From positions 37,046 through 101,045 of the forward strand of contig JALHRL010000012.1 of assembly GCA_022841465.1 (NCBI GenBank): a stretch of 64,000 nucleotides of DNA, written 5' to 3'. The notes under the pieces are model-generated. The model searched no databases and had not been told where the DNA came from. It saw nothing but the letters and a program-made list of their open reading frames with translations. This stretch comes from Bacteroidia bacterium. GTDB taxonomy: Bacteria > Bacteroidota > Bacteroidia > B-17B0 > Aurantibacillaceae. A program made the translations under genes and the position numbers. This document shows, piece after piece, positions 10,222 through 16,955 of the stretch (within the stretch, counting starts at the first letter, position 1; every line of letters begins with the position of its first letter).

Positions 10222-10390
10222 ATCTTAAATCCTTTATGTGGTTCCTTAATTATATAATTTTAACAAAAATGTTCATTTTTCTTTGAATAAAAAAATAGAA
10301 AAGGCTAAATTTTACTACTTATACTTGATTTTTTTTACAAATGGTTCATTTTAACAATTAAGTGAAAATACCCCATTGATTATCAAAATT

Positions 10391-10419
10391 TTGTGATTTA
10401 CCTGCTTTTCCTAAATTTG
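10391..10419 (+). promoter_or_regulatory. Promoter of the wbpD-wbpB-wbpA-like operon
   Basis: TTG at 10391-10393, an 18-base spacer, then TAAATTTG at 10412-10419 match the Bacteroidota primary sigma-factor consensus TTG/TAnnTTTG. The start codon follows 13 bases later. Confidence 0.7.
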
Positions 10420-10432
10420 TGCTCTTATTTTT

Positions 10433-11014
10433 ATGGCAACTATTAATTATTATTCTCATCCATCGGCAATTATAGATGAGGGATGCGAAATTGGTGAGGG
10501 AACAAAAATTTGGCATTTTTCACACATAATGCCTAATTGTAAACTTGGTAAAAACTGTAACATCGGTCAAAATGTTGTAATTTCCCCGGAAGTGGTTTTG
10601 GGCAACAATGTTAAGGTGCAAAATAATGTTTCTATTTATACCGGCGTAACTTGCGATGACGATGTTTTTTTGGGCCCAAGTATGGTTTTCACCAATGTTA
10701 CAAATCCCAGAAGTGCTGTTAATAGAAGAGGCCAATATGCTAAAACTCATGTTGGAAAAGGGGCTTCAATTGGCGCCAATGCAACCATTGTATGTGGACA
10801 CGATATTGGTGAATTTGCATTTATTGGTGCAGGAGCTGTTGTTACCAAAAATGTACCTGCATTTGCCTTGTTAGTTGGCAACCCCGCTAAACAAATTGGC
10901 TGGATGAGTGAATTTGGACATAAATTAAGTTTTGATGCAAACGGAATTGCAGAATGTGAAGAAAGTAAACAAAAATATAAATTAGAAAACAACCTTGTAA
11001 AACGTATAGCATAA
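10433..11014 (+). CDS. WbpD/WlbB-like sugar-nucleotide N-acetyltransferase
   Basis: A 193-residue left-handed beta-helix enzyme. Hexapeptide repeats run through most of the chain (GCEIGEGTKIW, NCKLGKNCNIGQNVVI, VVLGNNVKVQNNVSI, DDVFLGPS). The pattern with a leading HPSAIID and a GNPAKQIGWMSEFG tail fits the WbpD/WlbB family, which acetylates the 3-amino group of UDP-2-acetamido-3-amino-2,3-dideoxyglucuronate in O-antigen or capsule precursor synthesis. It is first in a three-gene operon with a WbpB-like oxidoreductase and a nucleotide-sugar dehydrogenase, which supports this role. The stop shares one base with the next start (TAATG). The exact sugar is inferred. Confidence 0.82.
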   Translation: MATINYYSHPSAIIDEGCEIGEGTKIWHFSHIMPNCKLGKNCNIGQNVVISPEVVLGNNVKVQNNVSIYTGVTCDDDVFLGPSMVFTNVTNPRSAVNRRGQYAKTHVGKGASIGANATIVCGHDIGEFAFIGAGAVVTKNVPAFALLVGNPAKQIGWMSEFGHKLSFDANGIAECEESKQKYKLENNLVKRIA

Positions 11015-12042
11015 TGACAAAAATAAAATTTGCTGTAATTGGACAGGGACATATTGGAAAGCGTCACGCAGAAATGATTAGGCGAAATGACAATTGCGAG
11101 TTAATTGCCGTTTGCGATATTCTTTCTAAAAAAGAACTTGGAATTGAAAATTTAAAAGAAAACTTTTACAACAATGTAGAGGAAATGCTTAAAGCACACC
11201 CCGAAGTTGATGTTGTAAATATATGCTCGCCAAATGGTTTACATGCAATTCATTCTATAAAATCGTTGGAAGCTCAAAAGCATGTAGTGGTTGAAAAACC
11301 CATGGCGCTTTCTAAAACAGATTGCGAAAAAATTATTTATACGGCATTGGCGCAACATAAAAATGTGTTTTGTGTAATGCAAAACAGATACTCTCCCCCA
11401 AGCGTTTGGTTAAAAGAAGTAATGCAAAATAAAATAATTGGGGATGTTTACATGGTACAATTAAACTGTTACTGGAATCGTGATGAAAGATATTATAAGC
11501 CGGGTAATTGGAAAGGAACGCAGGATTTAGACGGAGGTACCTTGTTTACTCAATTTAGCCATTGGATAGATATTATGTATTGGTTGTTTGGAGACATCAC
11601 CAATATTCAGGCAAAATTTGCAGATTTTAATCATCAAAAAACAACTGATTTTGAAGACAGTGGCCTGGTAAGTTTTGATTTTATTAATGGTGGAATGGGT
11701 TGTATTAACTACTCTACCGCTGTTTGGGATAAAAATCTAGAATCATCTTTAACCATTGTTGGCAGCAAAGGAAGCGTAAAGGTTGGCGGACAATACATGG
11801 ATCAAATAGAAGTTTGTAATATTAAAGATTATAAAATACCTGAATTGGATGCAACTAACCCTGCAAATGATTATGGGGCATACAAAGGTTCTGCCAACAA
11901 TCACAGCAATGTTATTGAAAATGTGGTAGACACTTTAACCGGAAAAAATAAAATTTCTACCAACGCCTTAGAAGGTTTAAAAGTAGTAGATATTATAGAA
12001 CGAATTTATGCATTGCGTCCTAAAAAAGTTATAAAAAAATAA
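11014..12042 (+). CDS. Gfo/Idh/MocA oxidoreductase, WbpB/WlbA-like
   Basis: A 342-residue NAD-dependent oxidoreductase. The N-terminal Rossmann fold shows FAVIGQGHIGKRHAEMI at about residues 6-22, and VVVEKPMALSKTDCE near residue 90 carries the EKP motif with the catalytic lysine of the family. The C-terminal part is the alpha/beta domain with GGTLFTQFSHWIDIMYWLFG. In the wbp pathway the WbpB enzyme oxidises C3 of UDP-GlcNAc-uronate before transamination. That assignment is inferred from the neighbours (a wbpD-like gene one base upstream and a uronate-forming dehydrogenase 12 bases downstream). No aminotransferase is in the cluster. Confidence 0.82.
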   Translation: MTKIKFAVIGQGHIGKRHAEMIRRNDNCELIAVCDILSKKELGIENLKENFYNNVEEMLKAHPEVDVVNICSPNGLHAIHSIKSLEAQKHVVVEKPMALSKTDCEKIIYTALAQHKNVFCVMQNRYSPPSVWLKEVMQNKIIGDVYMVQLNCYWNRDERYYKPGNWKGTQDLDGGTLFTQFSHWIDIMYWLFGDITNIQAKFADFNHQKTTDFEDSGLVSFDFINGGMGCINYSTAVWDKNLESSLTIVGSKGSVKVGGQYMDQIEVCNIKDYKIPELDATNPANDYGAYKGSANNHSNVIENVVDTLTGKNKISTNALEGLKVVDIIERIYALRPKKVIKK

Positions 12043-12054
12043 AATTGTACTGTT

Positions 12055-13344
12055 ATGATGTACCAAAAAATAATAAATAAAGAAGCAAAGGTTGCATTAA
12101 TTGGCCTTGGGTATGTTGGATTACCAATTGCTTTGGCATTTGCAAAAAAAGTAAAAGTAATTGGCTTTGATATAAACGAAGACAGGGTTAAATTAATGAA
12201 AAAAGGAATTGACCCAAGTAACGAATTACCAGCAAGTGAATTTAAAAAATCGGATATTGAATTTACAAGTAAGTTAGAAGATTTAAAAAAAGCTAATTTT
12301 TATATTGTTGCAGTTCCTACACCAATTGACGAACATAACTTACCGGATTTAAAACCCCTAATTGCAGCGTCTACTACCGTTGGTAAGGTTTTAAAAAAAG
12401 GAGATTATGTAGTTTATGAGTCTACCGTTTATCCGGGCTGTACAGAAGAAGATTGCATTCCTGTTCTGGAAAAAATGAGCGGCTTAAAATTTAAAAAAGA
12501 TTTTAAAGTTGGTTATTCACCTGAACGCATTAACCCCGGCGACAAAGAACACACCATTACAAAAATTTTAAAAGTTGTTAGCGGATGCGATAACGAAAGC
12601 TTAGAAAACATAAGTAAAGTTTACGAAATAATTGTGGAACCGGGAACACACAAAGCCTCAAGTATAAAGGTGGCCGAAGCAGCTAAAATTATTGAAAATA
12701 CGCAACGAGATGTTAATATTGCGCTAATGAATGAATTGTCTATCATCTTCAATAAAATGGGCATTAATACATTTGATGTGTTAGAAGCCGCCGGAACAAA
12801 ATGGAATTTCTTAAAGTTTTTCCCTGGCTTGGTTGGCGGACATTGTATTGGTGTTGATCCTTATTATTTAACCCACAAGGCCGAAAGTTTAGGATATCAT
12901 GCACGTGTTATAAACAGCGGCCGTTATGTGAACGACAGCATGGGTTTTTACGTTGCAAAAAATTGCGTTAAAAAAATTATTGCAGCCGGTAAAAACATCT
13001 CCAAATCTAAAGTATTGATAATGGGTGCAACTTTTAAGGAAGATGTGAGTGATATTAGAAACAGTAAAGTTTCTGATATTGTTAAAGAATTAAAATCTTT
13101 TGGAGTAAAAGTAGAGGTAGTTGACCCCCATGCTGATAGTAGCGAGCTTAAACATGAATATGGTTTTGGCTTAAACAAACAAGGAAAAAACTACGATGGT
13201 GTTATTGTTGCCGTTAATCACAAAGAATATAAAAACCTGGATGAAAAATTCTTTAAATCTGTATTATCAAAAAATGGAGTTTTTGTTGATGTAAAAGGAA
13301 TTTACAAGGGGAGAATAAAAAATTTGACTTACTGGAGTCTTTAA
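12055..13344 (+). CDS. Nucleotide sugar 6-dehydrogenase (WbpA/TviB-like)
   Basis: A 429-residue UDP-glucose/GDP-mannose dehydrogenase family enzyme that oxidises a UDP-HexNAc to its uronic acid in two NAD-linked steps. The N-terminal NAD domain has ALIGLGYVGLPIALAFA at about 14-30, the central domain contains ESTVYPGCTEEDCIPVL, and the catalytic cysteine lies in LVGGHCIGVDPYYLTHKA near residue 265. The C-terminal domain contains MGATFKEDVSDIRNSK. Resemblance is to the UDP-GlcNAc/UDP-GalNAc dehydrogenases rather than UDP-glucose dehydrogenases, but the substrate cannot be settled by eye. It ends the operon and is followed by a shared terminator. Two adjacent Met codons are possible starts. Confidence 0.87.
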   Translation: MMYQKIINKEAKVALIGLGYVGLPIALAFAKKVKVIGFDINEDRVKLMKKGIDPSNELPASEFKKSDIEFTSKLEDLKKANFYIVAVPTPIDEHNLPDLKPLIAASTTVGKVLKKGDYVVYESTVYPGCTEEDCIPVLEKMSGLKFKKDFKVGYSPERINPGDKEHTITKILKVVSGCDNESLENISKVYEIIVEPGTHKASSIKVAEAAKIIENTQRDVNIALMNELSIIFNKMGINTFDVLEAAGTKWNFLKFFPGLVGGHCIGVDPYYLTHKAESLGYHARVINSGRYVNDSMGFYVAKNCVKKIIAAGKNISKSKVLIMGATFKEDVSDIRNSKVSDIVKELKSFGVKVEVVDPHADSSELKHEYGFGLNKQGKNYDGVIVAVNHKEYKNLDEKFFKSVLSKNGVFVDVKGIYKGRIKNLTYWSL

Positions 13345-13353
13345 TACTAAAAG

Positions 13354-13382
13354 AAAAGGTGATTAATTTTTAATCACCTTTT
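13354..13382. terminator. Bidirectional terminator between convergent genes
   Basis: A perfect 12-bp stem (13354-13365 with 13371-13382) has a 5-base loop and is T-rich on the 3' side in both directions. It ends the wbp-like operon on the plus strand. On the minus strand it contains the stop codon (13363-13365) of the opposing secreted-protein gene within the stem. Confidence 0.85.
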
Positions 13383-15078
13383 TTATTGCAAAACCTTTTT
13401 CAGTTTCAATTTTTAAGAAGTAAATACCACTTTCAATTTCTCCTAATTCTATTTCTATATTTTTTGAACCAACCAATTTAGAGGATAATGTTCTACCTAA
13501 TTGATCAGTAATAACAATACTTCTTACTAATTCATTGCAACCAATTGTTAGTTTTGAATTAAAAGGGTTTGGGTAAATACTAACGCTGATATGTTCAAAT
13601 TCATTTTCTTTAATTGATACTGCAACTGGTATTATAAAATTAGTGCACAATTCATTATCTAAAAAAACATTATCGTTTTCACCATTGGGTACAGTAGTAA
13701 ACAAACAATAATTTGCCAAAACGGTAGAAGATGGGTATATGCTATTAAGAAACATTTTATGAATAAATCCGGTCATTACATAAACAGTATCGTTCATTGC
13801 CAGTGAAGAAATGTTGTAATCCTGTTGATAGAAATACGCGCCACATGCCACGTCAGGACCGATATATGCGTTTAATTTAAAAGTAGTTAATGGTAAATTC
13901 GACTTATTTTTTACACCAACCTTTGCACGCATGTAAGAAGTATATGTTGCCATTGGAGGATACCCTGGGGCTATCAAATAGGCATAAGCTGAATCTAATT
14001 CAACGGAAATAATTTCAATATCATTACTAAACATATTTCCGGAATTCTTTGGAAATACATTTAATGTCACAGACATATGTTCGCCTGGCCAACTCAAGCT
14101 TGTTTTAGAAACACAGGATGATAAAACCCCAATTAAAGATTGATTCTTTACCAAATTAATTTGAGTAACCTTTTGAGTGCTGGTGGTAGAAGAATGTATG
14201 CTTTGAAATGAGGTATCAGTAATAAAATAAGTTTGTATAGTTGAAGAAGAGGATATAGAATAAAGAGAGTCATTTTGCAAAACAAAATCAGCAACATTTA
14301 TTCCTGCCTGATATAAACTGTTGCCTATTAAAGTAAAATTTGGAGAGAATTTGTAATGCTTTCCATCTGAACCAATTGCCATTATTTGATTACCATTGTA
14401 GTAACTCATTTTTATATAAGTAGTTGCTGTTGGAATTGAATTTATAATATTTGCTGAGGCATTTAATTCATAAAAACCATTCGTATTGCTTTGCTTAGCG
14501 CTTAATATTAAGTTGTTATTTGGAAGTTGGAGAACAGATGAAATTTGACTTAATCCTGTATTTTTTCGAAGTAGTAGTTGGCCTGATTTACTATAACGAC
14601 ACATTACACTATCAGTAAAAACATAATAAGTTGAATCAGTATGTTGTAAAACGTTTTTGTAGTTATCCCATTGTGTATCTGTTGTGAAATTTGAAAATAA
14701 AATTACCCCATTAGTATCTATTTTACAGATATAGTTTTTCATATCGCTAAAAAACACATCGCAAAAAGATTCGCGTCCAACCAACATTAATTTATTATCT
14801 AATGTTTTAATAGAATTTGAAGTTATAATTCCTACATTTAAAAAAGACCTGGACTTAAGCAATCCGCTTTCTGAATATCGATATAAATATGGGGTTCCGT
14901 ACCCACCTCCATTAACTAAATAGGTAGAAAAATAATAATTATTCGCTATGTACTGTAAACTAGGTGTTGCCTGCTCCGATTTATCATGAAACGCAACATT
15001 AAAAACCGATTGGCTACTTAAAGTATCTGCAAAACAATAGAATATAAATAAACCTAAATATTTTTTGAGAACCCTCAT
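13363..15078 (-). CDS. Secreted protein with T9SS type A sorting domain
   Basis: A 571-residue exported protein. A signal peptide (KKYLGLFIFYCFADTLSSQ) probably ends near residue 23. Residues ~25-330 read as short repeated beta-strand blocks with Tyr/Asn-rich turns, like a degenerate beta-propeller of running-text type (YICKIDTNGVILF, YRYSESGLLKSRSF), but I recognise no named domain. Residues ~350-480 look like an immunoglobulin-like or CARDB-like beta region. The final ~80 residues are a T9SS domain: ISVSIYPNPFNSKLTI, DQLGRTLSS, IESGIYFLKI and AIKKVIKN. The function is unknown. It is divergent from rfbB with only 31 bases between the start codons. Confidence 0.85.
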   Translation of the reverse strand: MRVLKKYLGLFIFYCFADTLSSQSVFNVAFHDKSEQATPSLQYIANNYYFSTYLVNGGGYGTPYLYRYSESGLLKSRSFLNVGIITSNSIKTLDNKLMLVGRESFCDVFFSDMKNYICKIDTNGVILFSNFTTDTQWDNYKNVLQHTDSTYYVFTDSVMCRYSKSGQLLLRKNTGLSQISSVLQLPNNNLILSAKQSNTNGFYELNASANIINSIPTATTYIKMSYYNGNQIMAIGSDGKHYKFSPNFTLIGNSLYQAGINVADFVLQNDSLYSISSSSTIQTYFITDTSFQSIHSSTTSTQKVTQINLVKNQSLIGVLSSCVSKTSLSWPGEHMSVTLNVFPKNSGNMFSNDIEIISVELDSAYAYLIAPGYPPMATYTSYMRAKVGVKNKSNLPLTTFKLNAYIGPDVACGAYFYQQDYNISSLAMNDTVYVMTGFIHKMFLNSIYPSSTVLANYCLFTTVPNGENDNVFLDNELCTNFIIPVAVSIKENEFEHISVSIYPNPFNSKLTIGCNELVRSIVITDQLGRTLSSKLVGSKNIEIELGEIESGIYFLKIETEKGFAIKKVIKN

Positions 15079-15093
15079 TTTATTTTAAATTTA
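15065..15093 (+). promoter_or_regulatory. Putative rfbB promoter
   Basis: TTG at 15065-15067, an 18-base spacer and TAAATTTA at 15086-15093 differ from the Bacteroidota consensus in the last base only. The -33 box lies inside the opposing gene's first codons. TAAATTTA is its own reverse complement and could also serve the divergent gene. Confidence 0.45.
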
Positions 15094-15109
15094 CAAAAAA
15101 TTACTTCAA

Positions 15110-16162
15110 ATGAAAATACTTATTACCGGAGGAGCTGGATTTATTGGCTCGCATGTTGTTAGATTGTTTGTAAACACTTACCCAAGCTATCAAATTTATA
15201 ATTTAGATGCCCTAACCTACGCCGGTAATTTAGCCAACTTAACGGATATTGAGAATAAACCCAACTATCAATTCATTAAAGGAGATATTGTTGATGCCAA
15301 ATTTATTAATGAACTTTTTGAAAAAGAAAACTTTAATGCAATTATTCACTTAGCTGCTGAAAGTCATGTTGACCGCAGTATTACCAATCCATTAGAATTT
15401 GTAATGACAAATGTAATTGGTACCGTTAATTTATTAAATGCGGCAAAAAATTTATATAAAAAAGATAATAATTCCTTTAACCGCTTTTATCACGTTAGTA
15501 CCGATGAGGTTTATGGTGCCTTAGGTGAAACAGGTATGTTTACCGAAACAACTGCCTACGACCCACACAGCCCCTACTCTGCTTCTAAAGCAAGTAGCGA
15601 TCATTTTGTTCGTGCTTACCACGACACTTATGGTATGCCGATAGTTATTTCTAATTGCAGTAATAATTATGGCCCAAATCATTTTCCTGAAAAGCTTATA
15701 CCTCTTTGTATCAATAATATTTTAAATAATAAATCTCTACCTATTTACGGTAAAGGTGAAAATGTGAGGGATTGGCTTTATGTAGTTGATCACGCACGCG
15801 CTATTGATGTTGTTTTTCATAAGGCAAAAGATGGCAGCACTTACAATATTGGCGGACATAACGAATGGACAAACATAGATGTAATTCGTTTATTATGCCG
15901 CATTATGGATAAAAAATTAAACCGCCCTGTAGGTACAAATGAAAAACTTATAACTTTTGTAACCGACCGTGCCGGACATGATTTACGTTACGCAATAGAT
16001 GCCACCAAATTAAAAAATGATTTAGGATGGATACCTAGTGTTACTTTTGAAGAAGGCTTAGATAAAACAGTGGATTGGTATTTAACCAACAGTGATTGGT
16101 TAAATGAAGTAACATCAGGCCACTACATGAAATATTACGAAGAGCAATACGCTAAAAGGTAA
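15110..16162 (+). CDS. rfbB: dTDP-glucose 4,6-dehydratase
   Basis: Converts dTDP-glucose to dTDP-4-keto-6-deoxyglucose in the cytoplasm, the second step toward dTDP-rhamnose and other deoxysugars. The 350-residue extended SDR has the NAD loop GGAGFIGS at 7-14, LDALTYAGNLANL at 32-44, the STDEVYG motif at 130-136 with the catalytic Asp-Glu pair, and the YSASK active site at 156-160. The family resemblance is very clear. The other dTDP-rhamnose genes (rfbA, rfbC, rfbD) are not next to it, so it acts with partners elsewhere, perhaps together with the nearby wbp-like genes in surface glycan synthesis. It ends four bases before the convergent TetR gene with no visible terminator. Confidence 0.95.
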   Translation: MKILITGGAGFIGSHVVRLFVNTYPSYQIYNLDALTYAGNLANLTDIENKPNYQFIKGDIVDAKFINELFEKENFNAIIHLAAESHVDRSITNPLEFVMTNVIGTVNLLNAAKNLYKKDNNSFNRFYHVSTDEVYGALGETGMFTETTAYDPHSPYSASKASSDHFVRAYHDTYGMPIVISNCSNNYGPNHFPEKLIPLCINNILNNKSLPIYGKGENVRDWLYVVDHARAIDVVFHKAKDGSTYNIGGHNEWTNIDVIRLLCRIMDKKLNRPVGTNEKLITFVTDRAGHDLRYAIDATKLKNDLGWIPSVTFEEGLDKTVDWYLTNSDWLNEVTSGHYMKYYEEQYAKR

Positions 16163-16166
16163 TTTT

Positions 16167-16844
16167 TTACTTCTTTTTAATTAAATCAAATAAGAGTAAT
16201 TCTATAAAATTCCGGTAACTTTTTTCGTCAATTGGGCTGCTAAAATCATTAAGGGAGGGTAAATTTTGCATAAAAAATTTTTGCGTATGAGCAAGCTCAA
16301 CTATTGAACTGGCTAATGCTTTCGGATACTTAAAATTTGGATTATACTCGTGTATTACCTTAGCAAACAAAGCGCACATATCTTTATAAGGCTTAAAAAG
16401 CTTTTCCTTATTATCAACTCCTACATGTCGCGTTAAATATGCTTTAGATCCTTCCCAGATGATTAATTCGTATAGTTTTTTCTCATCAATAATTGAATTA
16501 CTACCTATTGAATTATAGGGTTGTGTAATTACATCAAGTATTTTCTTTAACTTCAGCTCCGGCTTGCTTAAATTATTTATTTCAAATAAGATGCGATACT
16601 CTAATTGACTCCAATACCAACCAAATAGATAAATCAACATTTTGTGTTTGTTCTCAAAATACCTGTATATGCTGGCTTCGGTGGTTCCAATTTCCGCTGC
16701 TAGCTTTCTAAATGTAAACAATTCAAAGCCCAACTTGTTAATTTCCTGTAAGCCTATTTTAATGATTTTACGCCCCAACTCAGAATCCTGCGGATCTTTC
16801 AAAAAAAGTTTTTCATTCAGCTTTATTTTTAAATCTACCTCCAT
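16167..16844 (-). CDS. TetR/AcrR family regulator
   Basis: A 225-residue DNA-binding protein. The N-terminal helix-turn-helix lies at about residues 25-70, with FTFRKLAAEIGTTEASIYRYF followed by the basic KHKMLIYL, which is the classic TetR pattern. The C-terminal ~150 residues are helical, without recognisable ligand motifs. It is divergent from the exporter operon starting at 16956, an arrangement in which TetR proteins usually repress the neighbouring pump genes and their own gene. The regulated signal is unknown. A short AT-rich palindrome between the genes is a candidate operator. Confidence 0.85.
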   Translation of the reverse strand: MEVDLKIKLNEKLFLKDPQDSELGRKIIKIGLQEINKLGFELFTFRKLAAEIGTTEASIYRYFENKHKMLIYLFGWYWSQLEYRILFEINNLSKPELKLKKILDVITQPYNSIGSNSIIDEKKLYELIIWEGSKAYLTRHVGVDNKEKLFKPYKDMCALFAKVIHEYNPNFKYPKALASSIVELAHTQKFFMQNLPSLNDFSSPIDEKSYRNFIELLLFDLIKKK

Positions 16845-16859
16845 AATTATTAATCAACA

Positions 16860-16939
16860 CAAAAGTAAACCTTTACAAATAAATTATAATATAATTATTG
16901 TTAAAAGTATTACTATCATTTTTAATATTTATACTTTTG
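16860..16939. promoter_or_regulatory. Divergent control region with candidate operator
   Basis: Two identical -7-like boxes point outward: CAAAAGTA at 16860-16867 (reads TACTTTTG on the minus strand, toward the TetR gene) and TACTTTTG at 16932-16939 (toward the exporter). Neither has a well-spaced TTG. Between them is a 15-base palindrome, AATTATAATATAATT, at 16882-16896. The region is very AT-rich, so palindromes arise easily. Confidence 0.4.
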
Positions 16940-16955
16940 CCAAATACTCAATTAA

